From contig NC_052027.1 of the NCBI RefSeq assembly GCF_015832195.1, forward strand, positions 2,232,001 through 2,296,000: a stretch of DNA of 64,000 nucleotides. The letters run 5' to 3'. This document shows, piece after piece, positions 1 to 13,000 of this stretch (its first letter is position 1; each line of letters begins with the position of its first letter). This DNA is from Motacilla alba alba. Lineage: Eukaryota; Chordata; Aves; Passeriformes; Motacillidae. The translations under genes and the position numbers were made by a program. Below the pieces are notes generated by a model. That model saw only the letters and a list, made by a program, of their open reading frames with translations, made no database searches and was not told where the DNA came from.

Positions 1-1751
1 GCTTTAAGAGGAGACCAGATCCATTTGTCCATGTCCACGGCACCACCTCCCCCAGGAGCTGCGCCGCAGTGTTATTTTTGGCATGCCCTCCACGCAAAGA
101 GGCGGCATATGGAGCTGCCGCCTTGGCACCGTGGCAAATATTGATCCCTGCTGTGACAAAATGTGACAAAGAGTTTGCAAATGACAGCACGGGCTGGCAG
201 GAGCCTTCCTCTATGTTCTTGGGACAGGGAAGCATCAGAATTGCAGCTGGAGAATTGGATGTTTTTCCTCTAGTTGTGGTAAAGCCATCAAGGAGATGGT
301 TATTAGGGAGAGTGAAGGTGTTCAAAATAGAGCCTGGCTTAAAGAATGCCTTTAGAACAAGAAAGTGAAACAAGTTGATTTGAAAGGCTTGGATGATTTC
401 TTTTGGAGCACTTCCAAAATGAAGGATGATGTGTGGAAGGAGACAGAAGAGTTTCACTCCCGTTTTCAAAGCGCTACGTTCGAACTTTTACACTGTGAAC
501 AATATTTTCTTCTTCAAATGCTTGTGGGGTTTTTAATAAAATACTGTCACAAAAAAAAAAAAAAATTAAGGGAAAAATTTCTATTAATGTTCAATCTGAC
601 ACCTCCACTCCCCACACAGTTTCATTGTAGGAACTTGCTTTGAATTTCACTAAACTGTTTTTTTTCCTGCCAATTTTTAGTTCATGCATGAATCTCCAAA
701 TTCAATACCTTCCATTGTACTGGAGAAAAATGGACCCGGTGTCATCCTTTTAGGCAGAAACCCAAACTAAAATATGGGTTTTATTTTTCCCCCACCCTCC
801 TGTTTTTGTCTTCCTCAACTCCTCACTTCTCTTCTGTTTGTAAATCATAAATCTTGAAATTATAAAGAATAAAATGTACTAAGAGAAAATGGATTGGGTT
901 GAAAGGCATGAAAGTTGTTTTTTAAGCTTACTCTGAGTTCTAGGAAAAGTTATGTAGAAGAATCTGACAAACAAACAAAAAAAGCTTTCTATGTAGGCAG
1001 ATGAGGTGAGCCAAAGGTAACAAAGTCAAAATATAAATGTGAAGAAACAGAGAGGAGAAGCAAAGAGAAATCTGCCATTTTATTTTTAACCACTACATTG
1101 AAATAGAAGAGCAGAGTGGGAGAAGGTATTAACCCAGAAAAGAGAACAGATTGGGAGGAGACAAGGCAAGGGTAAATGCCATCTGTATTTGTGGTATTAC
1201 CTACCCAAATAATAAAAGTGGATGGAAGTTTTCAAGAGGAAAAAGAGACGCATTCAACTTCTTGAAATCTTTTCTAGGTCTAGAGCAGGTGGTTTGAGGA
1301 AGAAAAGATCTCTCTACTAAAAAACCCCTCAAACCAAACCTGAAAACTAACTTGGACTTCGGAAACTTTTTTATTATTTATGTGTCTGAATTGACCAACA
1401 GTTCCCAGTTCCTTTCTAACCACAGTAGCTGATTTTCCCTCTCTGTCCTTGGAGATCTACCCACAGTTCCCCTCTGAGCATCTGATGCTGATGTAATTTA
1501 TGGGCTGTTTATCTCTCCCCTTCCCTGTCATTAATAAAGGAGAGCCACCACTTTTATTGTTACACTTCAAATAAATCAACGTCTTCATTGGAATTCAGGG
1601 AGGGGTGGAAAGGAGGAGTTTCCTTACACCTGGAGCAGGGCTTTACAGCTGGGAGAGCAAAATCAGGAGGAGAACATTACTCTGAGATTTGTCACATGAA
1701 AACACACCCAACCACCTCAGCTGGCTGCAATTCCCTGCATCCAGGAATGAA
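1..1751. other. Unique non-coding sequence, no gene recognised
   Basis: I see no gene here. Two short open frames in the first 650 bases have no recognisable domain. The second is closed by a poly-A run at about 549-565, which would read as a run of lysines. The rest is AT-rich unique DNA with no repeat I recognise. An exon of a distant gene cannot be excluded, but nothing in the sequence argues for one. Confidence 0.6.
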
Positions 1752-1947
1752 GGGTTTGAAAGTATTAGGAAGGAATTCCTCCCTGGAAGGGTGGGGAGGC
1801 CCTGGCACAGGGTGCCCCTGGATCCCTGGCAGTGTCCAAGGCCAGGCTTGGAGCAGCCTGGGACAGGGGAAGGTGTCCCTGCCATGGCAGGGGTGGCACT
1901 GGGTGGGATTTAAGGTCCCTTCCAACCCAAACCATTCTGGGATTCTC
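1752..1947 (+). mobile_element. CR1 LINE, 5'-truncated 3' end
   Basis: The sequence carries the usual landmarks of an avian CR1 3' end in order. These are a GGAAGGAATTCCTCCCTGG block, a GCCCTGGCACAGGGTGCCC block, GGATCCCTGGCAGTG, GTCCCTGCCATGGCAGG, then GGTCCCTTCCAACCCAAACC followed by an ATTCTGGGATTCT tail. This is untranslated 3' sequence of the LINE, so the short frames across it on both strands are not genes. A CAGAGCAGCTGGGG-type segment is deleted relative to the copies at 9268 and 9830. Confidence 0.93.
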
Positions 1948-3919
1948 CCCAGTGCCAGAAAGTGAGAATTTAGACCACAACCATGAAATTTTAGTCAGTT
2001 TAGGGAGTCTGGGAGATGTTTATACACCAGCAAAGCCTTTACATTCTTGTTAAAGATCCAGAAAGTTCCCTTGGGCTGTGCCAAGCTTTGTCTTTCTAAG
2101 CTGCATTTTCAATGTCAGAGCCTGCCCTGGTGTCCCATTTCATCACCACCACCCCAGCTGGGACAGAGACCCTCTGGGTGAGCAGCTTTATTGGGACTGT
2201 GGGACTGGGGGGCACGGGGGGGATTGGGGAGTGCTGCCCTCACACACTGACTCATTCCCACCTCATTATTCAGTGCTTCCCTCCTCCTCCTCCCCACCTC
2301 CCCTTTGACAACTGCATTCCTGAATCACTTCACATAAAAAGCATATTTGGAAAAAGAAGTAATTATTATATTAAACTAATTTCAACAAGCAGCAGTTAAA
2401 ATGTGTGGAAGCTGCAGCCTCTGTTGGGTTGTCCTCCAGAAATTTTTGTCAGGGAGCAGAGATAAGAGAACAAATAAGCAAAACCAAACCAAAAATCTAG
2501 ATCTGGAAAAAATACCCCAAATTGATGCCACTCAGTTCAAATGAAGCTGGTATTTCAGTCAGACAGAGCCAAAGAAATGTTTCACCCCACAGTTACAAAA
2601 CATTTGAACCTCACCTGTCTTCCCCAAATTTTCCCCAAGCTGATCTAAAAAGCTTCTAAACAAACCAGCACAGATATTAATCTCTTACATTGGTTTCATT
2701 CCTTTTTGGCAAAATTAAATTAACACACTGAGCCTGGGACATCTTCAGAGATAAAAATCAGCTTCAGCATCAGAGAGGAGCAATCACCAGAGAGCAACGA
2801 TGGAGGCTGCCAAAGCTGCCATTCCCATTGTCCAGCACAAGCAGGGGGTTCCGAGATTTAGGGAGCAAAGAAAAGACTTCAGGCTTGAAAAGCAAACCCC
2901 TCCTCTCACATTGCTGGCCAGGGGGCTGTGTACAAATCACAGACAGGGCAGGACTGCTGAGGGACACCTCTCGAGCTGGTTTATTTTCCAGCATCAGTCT
3001 CATTACCTGGTTATGACAATGGGAAGATGCCAGCAGCTCACATCCCAGGCAGCAGACACAGAACTCAATGTCACAACTCGCTTTAAAAGTTTTTTGACCG
3101 CTCACACAAAGCAAAAGCACATTGACAGTGGTTCTGTCCAACCACTATTGCCTTTGGTTAAAACAATGCTTGCTTATTTTGGATACAACACCTGCTTGTG
3201 AGCCTTAAAACACAATGCACACAGCTCCATTATTAGGCTGAGAACTTCCAAATATCTCACTAAATATACTTTTCTTCAGCTTAGGCAGTAATTCTATCCA
3301 AGATTAATAGACCATTGTTCTATTTGTCCTTACATTCTACATCTCATATAACTTTTCTGCTGACCAATCTCATGGCCACTGCTCAGCTCCAATCACAGCT
3401 CTGCTGTCTCTGAGGCCTGCCTTTTGCAGCTTTCCCAAAACCCTCTGATTTTCAGGATTCCCACACTCTCACATAATAAAACACCAGCTGAGGTTGGGCT
3501 TGCACACGCCAACACAGCCGAGGAGCTGCTCCAAGTTTTGTGCACACACAGGGCAGAAATCCACCCGGGAGGGGCAGGAGGTGCCAGAGGAGCTGATGCC
3601 ATGAGGGAGAGAAGCCCAGAGGTTTCACAGAGCTCAGGAGAGCCTGGCTAAGGACAAACAGCCAGCGTTCCCCCTGTGCCCGGGGAGGAGCAGGAGAGCC
3701 CCAAATCTCAGCCAGAGGACACTGCTCTCCAGGGAAAACCATTTCTAAAGGGTTTCAGCTCAAAGTCTGCACTGGGTGTGTCCCCCCTCCATCGGGACCT
3801 ACCTGCCCACAGGTGGGCGGCCTCGGTGTGGGAGTGGGCTGGGAGGCATCAACAGCACAGCACCTGCCAAGAGAGGCCTTATTGGGATCAAATTATAGAT
3901 TCAGACTGGAATTAGGGAA
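1948..3919. other. Unique non-coding sequence
   Basis: No gene or repeat is recognised. Overlapping frames on both strands at about 2770-3200 (123 and 133 codons) show no family resemblance. Because both strands are open over the same bases, this looks like chance openness in moderately GC-rich DNA rather than coding sequence. Confidence 0.5.
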
Positions 3920-4086
3920 TGCGTTGGGTGGGAAGGGACCTTAAAGTTCATCTTTTACCCCCAGCCATGGCAGGGACACCTCCCCCTGTCCCAGGTGCTC
4001 CCAGCCCCAGTGTCCAGCCTGGCCTTGGGCACTGCCAGGGATCCAGGGGCAGCCCCAGCTGCTCTGGGCACCTGTGCCAGGGCCCA
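3920..4086 (-). mobile_element. CR1 LINE, 5'-truncated 3' end
   Basis: Read on the minus strand this is a CR1 3' end. On the plus strand it shows the reversed order: GGGTGGGAAGGGACCTTAAA, then CCATGGCAGGGACACCT, CAGCCTGGCCTTGGGCACTG, and CCCCAGCTGCTCTGGGCACC. It stops at about 4086, where the minus-strand element loses its 5' part. Sequence beyond that point does not resemble CR1. Confidence 0.93.
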
Positions 4087-7000
4087 TGATGGTTTAAAAG
4101 AGGATTTCACCCCCAGCAGTCCATTACAGAGAAGTATTGCACGTGAAAATCGAGTTCCCACCCAATTTTAGGCAGAAAATCCCAATTCCTTTGCTGGGAA
4201 GAAGATCCATCATTTTCCCTGGACCCTTGCTCTGGATAAGCATCTCTGCTTTATTTCCTTGGATTGCTGAGCAACTGCATGAAAGAAATCAAACCTTTCC
4301 ACACAGCCTACAAGGTTATTTGCCTAAGGACTGAAAAATAGAGGCAGGAGGGATTTTTATTTTTTTTTTTAGGAGTTTGTCTGATTTTATTCTCACTAGC
4401 AGACTTCCTCTACTATTTTCAGGGCAGCTTAGTGTCAGATAAAGCATACCAAAAACATATTATTTAAAAGCTGTCAAAGAGAGCTCGGCTGTGTCTGTAG
4501 TGAGAATCTGGCACACTGCTGAATCCTAAAGTTTGCTGCTGCTTGAAGGGAACACAATAGGCTGTGTTCAATGACACCAGACATCTTTCCCTTTTGTATG
4601 CTGAGAAAGGCTCGGCAGCAGATTAATAATTCAATGCTCATTAGAAAGTACAACATGCAGTAAGCAATCAGATATAATTAGGCAAAAATATATACATGAT
4701 TACAGAGTGAACACGATCCACAAATCCATTGCAGGGGAAATAACGTCACATTTTCAGTGGAAGGGTCAGGAATAATAAAGGGGCTTGTAAAACACTCGGC
4801 TTTAATTGTAGTTTTTGTTTCCCCTTACCATCATCTGTGCGTTAGAATAATTTTTCTCCAGGAGAATTCTGCAACTCCATCCGCGTTCAGACTCGCTCCA
4901 GGTTTCTTCTCCTGCATTAAAACCAGGGAGAGCTTGTTTCTCCTCCGGATCCTTATATCACATCTCTATACCTCGAGGCAAGTGTATGACCACATAATTG
5001 AGGCAGTAAATTGATGACAATTAGCACATTAGCAGTGAATAGCAGCAACTGATAGTCTTAATTGACAATGCAGTGCTTAGTAATTGATGTTAATGACTCA
5101 GAAGAAGGGGAGAATAGTGACTAATAACTGTAATTTTTAGCTGTTTTCCCTGCTGGAGAAACATCGGGGCAGGTGGAGGTGTGGGCTGGTCAGGGAGGGC
5201 ACAGAATTGCCACCTCGAAAACAACGGGCTGAGGTTTTAAACAAGCCTTTTGTGCATCCCTCAGGAGCAAACACAGCTTTGGAAAGCTTAATAAAATAAG
5301 TTAGAGGTTGCTCCTGTGCTCAGCCGCGTTCAGAAAACCGGGAATTCTTTCCCCACCTCCCCAATCCCGAATTCTCAGGTGCCTCTGGCAGAGCTGTGCC
5401 AGTTCTTTGCCAGGCTCTGAGCGCAGTCCCTGAGCAGTGCCCACAGCAATTAGGGGTTGTTCTCCCTCTCCAAAACGTATTAATGCACCGGGCTTTAAAA
5501 ACAATGCCAGTTTAAAACTTCCCAGAGCCCCGGGCTCTGCTGCCTGGCCGGATGGCAGATTCTGAGCAGCCCTGCCTGATCTGGGGGGCTGCTCTCCCTA
5601 TAAACAACTCCCGAGAATTAAGACCTCGATGCCATTTGCTGGGCAGGATTGTCCCCGGGGGAACGGCAGGATTAGGAGCTTTATTTTCCTGTTACATAGG
5701 AATTCTCCTGCTCGTAAAGATACATAAACCACATATTGTATTGAAGAAGAGGAGAATTAATCATCCTTCACAGAAAAAAACCATATGGACAGGCATGTGG
5801 GCTGCAACAATTACCCAAAGATACCCAACATGATGGCACTGGGAGAGACCTAATTATAGCTTTGGTCTTCCCTTCAGCAGGTGATGTACAACCACGGCCA
5901 TGGAATAATCCCTTCCCTCAAGACTGCTGCCAAGAGCCAGCACTGGAGACGTTTTTGACACATAAAATATCTTCCTTACATCAAAGCCGAAAATGCTTAA
6001 GAATGAGCTTCTTATGAAGCTTTTTATTTTTAATATTGTAGCTCCTGTGCTGTATTTTATATCAATTTGGAGAGCGATTAAGAGCCAGGCCGTGCCTGGC
6101 TTCTGTCTGAGTGTTACGCTCTTCAAGGAGATCATTTCCATCGGAGTTTGGATGATAAAGGACTCCCACAAATCTGAAAATGAACTCAGTTCTCTTTCAA
6201 TTCCTCCCTGAGTGCTCATTACTTCTCTCCAAAGCGTGGAGAGAGCGTCTCCACAGCCTGGAGGAGCCTTCCCAAGGCCAGGCTGTCACACTGAGCCACA
6301 GGGACTCAAATCTGGGCATTCGAGCTGATTTACACCAGCCACGGCTGTAGCCTGGTCCTTGGACTGCTGGTGACTCCTCAAGGTGAGGAGTGACCCCAGG
6401 TGTCACCCCAAAAACCCACAGAGGGCTTCCCCAGCACTGCAGTTCCCTTGGGGTGGACCCAGGACTTCCACGAGTGCTGTGGTGGTGGCATTTTCTCCCC
6501 ACTGGCACAAAAAGGGAATTTTTTGGCCCCTTTTTACTTCAGCAACAGAAGGAGAGATGGAAATATGATAAATACTCATGTTTTGTGGTGGGTTTTTCCT
6601 CCTTTCTCCAGAGGAGGTGGTCCCTGGGGAATGCTGTGTGTCTGTGGTTGGAGAAGGGTCTGGTGGAGCAGCTTGGACTGCAGCTTGTGCTTCTGCTTAG
6701 ATTGGAAGGCAGATGAATAATCTGCTGAGAAAGAAGAGAACAAGAACAGCCAAGGGGCCACTCCAAGTCACTGAGGCATCCAGAAAAGCCAAACTGTGGA
6801 AATTATTCAGGTGCACTAGAAGTGAAAATGCTTTTCCTGGTCACGGGCAGTTTTTGTAGCTAAGTTGTGACCATGCAGACCCACAGATTGTTGCATTAAT
6901 AAAAGAAAACCTTTCCTTCCCAAAGGGTGAAAAAGAAGCTGAAGTTTTGGGAGGTCTCTTAACCACCAAAAAGCCCAGGACTGTTTGCACGTAGCTGTTG

Positions 7001-9267
7001 CTTCCAGTGGCACAAACATTTGAAAGAACATTTTTAACGACGCTCTGCTCACATCCTCTCATGTAGCTCTTTCAGCTTCGGTGCCTGAAGATCATGGCAG
7101 TGTTTGCCTTCAATAAATGCATGCATTAATTATTTATTTAGCAAGGAGAGTTCCTCATTAGGCAGGATTCAAACACACCCTGATGACTGTGACCCCTGCT
7201 TGTGGCACTTGTTTCCCAGAGCTGCTACACGGTTTCCTTGTACCTCCGGAGCATATCAATGTGATATCCACCTCCTCTCTGAAAAATCCCTCACTGCCAG
7301 GTGAGAAGGGCTGAAAACACCAGTGAATAAAACCAATCCAGCTCTTTTGAGGAAGTGGAAGGCTCCGTAGTGAGTGCTGGAATTCTCGCTGATGCTGAAG
7401 TGAATTCTGAGGGTGCTCAGAGCTTTTCTCCCACTCAATCATTGCTCGAGTGTAGGAAGAGCTGCACAAGGATTCCTCCAACAGAAATCTCAGGGATCTC
7501 CCAGAAAGAGAGGCTCCTGTGCCCAGGAGAGCAGGAAGGGTTTGTGCCACACAGCTGGGAACTGCTGCAGGACAAGGAACCTCCCTGGTCTGGTCACTGT
7601 TTGGACACAGAGACACCTCAGGTGCCTCAAGCCCACCCAGTCACAGCAGGGACTGAAGCCTCTCAGAGAGATGTCATGTCAGGCTTTAAGAAAAATGATC
7701 AGAGGAATGTGGAGTCTCCAGCTGCTTCTCTGATTTGATTGTGAAATTTCCCTCTCAGCACTGGAATCTGCTGTGGAGTAGGGAACAAACTTTCTCATAG
7801 CTGCTTTTTCCAGCCACCAGGAATTTTCTCAGCATACCAAAGGCAGATCTGTGAGAGAAAGGAAGAAAATGCAGTCCCCATTTTAAACTTCCCAGGCATA
7901 TTTTACAGGCTGAAGCACAGAGCTTCACCAGCTGCCCAGCAGGGATTGCTCCATGTCCATGCCCAGCTGGCTCAGGGGGTGGCTGATCCCTGGAGTGTCA
8001 CAGCATCCCAAAACTGGAGCATCCTGCCAGGCCAGATCAGCCCTGCGTTTGTGCAGCACCATTCCTGGCGGCCCTGAGCCATGAGCTCCAGCCAGGAGCT
8101 GCTCCAGGTGCTCCCTCAGGTGCAATTCTTGTGTCAGCCCTGAGCAAACCTCTTGCTCAGGAGTGGAGGAGCCCTGTTTTCAGTCAGGGTCATTTTCTGT
8201 GGGTCCATCAGCCCCAAAAGGCTCTGGGGGTTCAGGCCCTGTGCCCCAATATCCTGTAAATCTGCAGGTGATGTCAGGCAACTCCCCAAAACCCAGACCT
8301 TTCCTCTGCCTTCTGCAGCCTGGATTTGCTCTCCTCAGTGCTCATGACGAATTTTTATTGGTGCCCATGGAAGCCCAGGAGCTGCAGCAAGTCTGGCTGC
8401 TGCTGCTGCTGATTAAAAGGAAAAGAATGAAGGGGGGAGAGAGAGAAAAACCTTCAAAGTTCAGTATGATGTTAAACATCATTTTTACCGTGATTTTATT
8501 GGCTGTGTATTAAAAATGCACACGACATAACCAAAATATGGCTCGGTGACATGTCAGTGTCCAGCTCTGCCTGTTGCATCTGATTGGAATGGTTCATCTA
8601 CTCTGGTCACAAACCCATTGTGAGCAACTTGTGGAAAGTTAAATAAATACCAGCAACGTGAATGTGCATTTAACCAGGATTTATGAGCTTTTATAAATCT
8701 ATTTTGTGCAAAACAAATTATTATAATGATGGCTGAGTAAGAAGCAGCACCACACAAGACTTAATTCAAATGCCTTTCTTGTTCTATTCTCTTGTTTTAA
8801 TTTTCTAGCTCCGCTGAATAACTCGAAATCTTCGCAGCTGTAGCAAAGTGCCTCATATATAATGTATAGATCACATCCTCTTGCCATTTTTCACAGGTGC
8901 CTGGCTATTATACGGTTCAGAACTCATTCATAGTGCCTATTAGAGGTCTTTATATGTAACTGACTTCCTTTCTTGAATATTTATAGCTTTTATGAGACAT
9001 TTATGGGTAGACCCAACAAGAGTTTCTAAGGAAATACTGGGAAATGGTTGTGTAGAACATCATTAATATACTGTTCTTTGATGGTAATGGCCACAAATGT
9101 CATCTAATTGCTACATTCTTACTTTGTCTGAGCGTGGTATTGATGGGGAGACTGCTCCAGAGAGCCTCTCCAGCCTAAAAAATCTTCTGGGAAGCAATTT
9201 GGCTCCCAAGGAATGCACCACATTTCAGCCTGGAAATTAAGCATTCCAGGCAGGATAGCTGCCTTCC
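4087..9267. other. Unique non-coding sequence, no gene recognised
   Basis: No gene or interspersed repeat is recognised across about 5 kb. Open frames up to 152 codons (minus strand, about 7158-7616) overlap frames on the opposite strand and have no domain I know. A small CTG run sits near 8395-8412. The stretch includes the TAATTG cluster listed separately at 4985-5145. Segments such as 5990-6210 and 8640-9130 are AT-rich and complex rather than simple repeat, so they could be regulatory, but I cannot show it. Confidence 0.45.
4985..5145. promoter_or_regulatory. Candidate enhancer-like cluster of homeodomain motifs
   Basis: Four exact TAATTG or CAATTA hexamers lie at 4995-5000, 5018-5023, 5059-5064 and 5081-5086. 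Further TAAT cores follow at about 5091, 5122 and 5131. TAATTG/TAATTA is the core bound by many homeodomain proteins; that is established knowledge of the family. That this block is an enhancer is inference from motif density in otherwise unique sequence. AT-rich DNA produces such cores by chance, and no conservation data were available. Confidence 0.25.
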
Positions 9268-9588
9268 AGTAGGGAAAGGGGATTACAAGAAGGATGGAGA
9301 GGGACTTTGCACAAGGGTGTGGAGTGATAGAACATGGGGGATGGCTGTAAGATGGAAAAGGGTAGATTTAGATGGGATATGGGGCAGGAATTGTTCCCTG
9401 GGAGGGTGGAGGGTGCCCAGAGCAGCTGGGGCTGCCCCTGGATCCTTGGCAGTGCCCAAGACCTGGACAGAACTGGGAGCAGCCTGGAATATTGAAAGGT
9501 GTCCCTGCCATGGATGGGGTTGGAAATAAATGACCTTTAGGGAACCTTCCAACCCAAACCATTCTGATTCTGTGATTCCCTGATTCTT
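9268..9588 (+). mobile_element. CR1 LINE, longer 3' fragment
   Basis: This copy extends further 5' than most in the window. It starts near a GATTACAAGAAGGATGGAGA block, continues through GGGACTTTGCACAAGGG and GATAGAACATGGGG, and then has the GGAATTGTTCCCTGGG, GCCCAGAGCAGCTGGGG and GTCCCTGCCATGG landmarks. It ends in CCTTCCAACCCAAACC plus a degenerate ATTCTGATTCTGTGATTC tail, the short tandem repeat that typically ends CR1. Many substitutions relative to the other copies suggest an old insertion. Confidence 0.94.
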
Positions 9589-9764
9589 CCCACAGCCATT
9601 TATACCCAACCTGAAATCCCCAGATAAACCCAGCGACCAAATCTGTTTGGTTTTTTTTTTAACTTTACCATTAAATTCTGAAGATTGTTAAATTAAAGCC
9701 AAATTAATATTCCTGGGAAGAATCACTTCTCTACCTCTGCCACTGTGTGAAACCTTGGGGGAGC

Positions 9765-9829
9765 TGATATAAATACAGATATAAACAGATATAAATACAG
9801 CTGTAAACAGATATAAATACAGATATAAA
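9765..9829. repeat. Short tandem repeat of an ATATAAATACAG/ATATAAACAG type
   Basis: About 65 bases consist of alternating GATATAAATACA and GATATAAACA units, with one unit altered to GCTGTAAACA. The array ends exactly where the next CR1 fragment begins at 9830. Confidence 0.85.
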
Positions 9830-10001
9830 CTGGCACAGGGTGCCCAGAGCAGCTGGGGCTGCCCCTGGATCCCTGGCAGTGCCCAAGGCCAGGTTGGAGC
9901 ACCCTGGGATGGAGCTTGGAGCACCCCGGGACAGTGGAAGGTGTCCCTGCCATGGATGGGGTTGGATGAGCTTTGAGGTCCCTTCCAACCCAACTCATTC
10001 C
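9830..10001 (+). mobile_element. CR1 LINE, 5'-truncated 3' end
   Basis: It begins abruptly at CTGGCACAGGGTGCCCAGAG and runs through GGCTGCCCCTGGATCCC and GTCCCTGCCATGGATGGGG to GGTCCCTTCCAACCCAACTC. A small internal duplication repeats a GGAGCACCCTGGGA-like block (GGAGCACCCCGGGA, about 9897-9931). The usual octamer tail is short or missing. Confidence 0.93.
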
Positions 10002-13000
10002 CTGTTTCCACCTCGTGCTGCAAAGCCTCAAAGGAGAGAAACCCCAGAAGGTTTGTGGAGCTGGTGAGGCTGAGGTGGCTCTGCTGTGCCAAGGGCAGAG
10101 CTGAGATCCCAAAGACTCACGGTCTGAGAGAGAGAACTCCAGGCTGGTGCTGAGGCTGAAATATTGGATAACATTTGTCAGCAAATTCAGAACGGTGATG
10201 CTCCTTATCAGAGACAGCTCCGGGGTGCGCCACAACATCTGCTCCCCCTAATAAAGCTGTGCTCATCAGTGTCATCAACGAGCTCAGAGCAGAATGGCAC
10301 ATTCTGCCATCCCACCCTTATTAACCACTTTGGTTAGAGAGGATTGGAAATTTGGAGAAAAACGATAAAGCAATTAATATTTTTATGAAGGCACAGAGAT
10401 GTATTTTTCCATCCAGAAGTTCTGCAGGTGCAGTGCAGGAGCCACACGATTTGATCCCAGAGTTGGCCAAATAAATGGATTCCGAGATAAATTCGGGTGT
10501 GTGCTAAGATCTTTAACAAATTAAGCAAATTTAAAGAGTTTTTGTGGCTGCAGAATAAAGTATGTACACTTTTTGCTTGCTGGCTTTAAATAACAAATAT
10601 CTTTCTATATTTTCCGGATAAAATATTAATAAGTAAGGCGTGAAATTTAGTCTGACTGCTGATGTTGAGGGTGAGCATTGTTGCTTCTTTCAAGTTCGTG
10701 AGATAATTCACAAGACATGAGAATTCAAAGCAGTATTTGGCAGTTTTTGAGGCAAAGGTGAAAGGACTTTTGCATATTCTTCCCTTCATCCCTTAAATTG
10801 CTCAGTGTACTTCCCTGCCACTCCCTGTGGCTGGGATGAGACCTCTCTGGAGTAGCTCCTGGCATCTGGAACAGCTTTTCTGCAACTTCCATGCTTCACC
10901 AGTTCCATCTATTTTTATATCTCATCTCTTCTCCCCTGACTATCTCTTTTAATTTCTCTCCATCTGCTTTTTATATTAACTTTATAACTCCATATAACAT
11001 TTGTGATGCCGTTTGCATGTAAAGCACCAAAATAGTGCTGAGGCTTGGAGTTAACCCCGTGCCTTGGCCCTGCTGCTCCTGCTCTGGCAGAGGTGGGAGC
11101 AGCTCCTGGGCACTGGGCAGAGCAGAGAACTTCAGCATTTTCATATTTCAGCATCAGCCCTCGGGATGGAGAGTTGGTTGGGCAACAGAGAAAACAAGAG
11201 AGTGGAGCTTGCAGACAAAAAAAGTGAAATATTTATGAGCCAAGTGAAGGCAGCAATGGGGGAGAAACATGGAGAAACCCCTCTTTTATTTATCCAGATA
11301 AATCTGGAACTCAGCTGACTTTCCAGCTGATGGGAAGTGCCCAAATCCAGTGCTCCAATATCCAGTTTTTACCTTTAATTTTGTCCACAGGTCCTATAGA
11401 TTTTCACAGTCCATAAGCAAACCTCTCCCTATGGAGGAACTCTTCCCCTCTGTCAATTCCCCATCGATGGACAACGTTTACAACACGTTCCTGGAGGCCA
11501 TTCCCCATCTCCACTATTGAGAGGGATTTCAGACCCTTAAAAATCAAGCTGAGTGACTCAGCTGGTGGTTTTAACTTCCCAGTCAGCTACAACAATACCC
11601 CAGCCTAGAAAAGAGGAGATTTGGAATTAATTTGGATTAAATGCTGGAAGCAGAATGAATGCAGTCAGTGCAGGCTGGTTTTAAGGTGCTTTGGAAGCCC
11701 TGCCCTGTTCCAGCTGCACATAAACCTGCACTTCTTGGTGTCCACTCCTCTAAACAACCCTTTACGACAGCTAACAGATCTTCAAGGCTGTGTAACCTGT
11801 GTTTCACCCGCCCTGGCCCTCACACAACTCCCCAGCACAGTGTAAAACACACCAGTGTGTTTCCCTGTGCATTGTGCAAAGTCGATTTTTCTTTTGGACG
11901 CCGCTGAAGTTCATTTTATCTTGTGCCAGTATATTAAAAATCTATTAATGTTTCACACATAAAATGAACACAAATAGAGCTCCTGTAAGATTTATGCTGC
12001 AACCTGCGAGGGCCCCAAAGTAACTCCAGCATTATTATGCCCCTGCCTGTGCCAAATTGAACTCCTAACACTGTTGACAAATGCTCCAAAATTCACATGG
12101 ATTTCTCCCTGACCGCTCTCCCGGTCCCCACTGCAAGTCAAGCCAGTGAATTACACTTCCCAGAGCTGCTTCCAGCCCTGCCAAGCCACCCCCTCACCTG
12201 CAGAAGGAGAATTTCAGCAGGAAATCCAGGTGTGTTCACTGAAATGGATGTGAGTTATCCTTGAAAAATCAGGCAACATCAGTCTCTCCCTTATTATTCA
12301 CTGTCTGCCTCTGGAATACCAACACAGAGCCTAAATACCAATTCTTTGCTCAGTCACTCAGGGCTCTTCCCATGATTTCTTCCTCTGTGTGCTCATGGCT
12401 TTAAAACTTATTTATGCCTCTTCTTTTCAAAAGGCTGTGGATTACAGTTATTTTCTTTGCTTGCCCTTTTTTTGGCAGTCCTTCAAGATGTCCAGCTTAG
12501 CCTGTTATGACATGGTTTATGAACTTAAGCCAGTGCTACAAGCAAGCTGCTGGAGCTGAAATCAGGGGCTGAGCAACTGAGGGGTTTTCAGAGCTCTTGG
12601 GCTGAACAGAGCAGAAAACCAGGCTTGGAGAGATTTGGGAAATCCGTGGGATCCTTCCCATCCCCAGGGAGGAGCAGCTCTCCCTGGACCAGGCTGGACA
12701 GATGCTTCTCTGACCTGTTCTTCTCTGCTGTTATGGAGAGTCCACAGATTCCCTCTGCACCTTTTTTTCCCAACCACCACCTTTCCAAAATACAGAGATA
12801 TCTTTTCCTTAAAAACTCAAACGTCTCTCATTGCAATTGGATTCGTGGCTGCTTTTTCCAGCCTGCAGCAGGCAAGGAAAGCAGCCTAACCTCTTCCCAG
12901 AAATGACATTTTAGCCTTTTGAAACTCATCCTGACAAAACAGCTCCCAGTTCTTTCCACCTGTCCTATTTTTCATAGGAGGAAGAAGGAAAACTTTTGGT

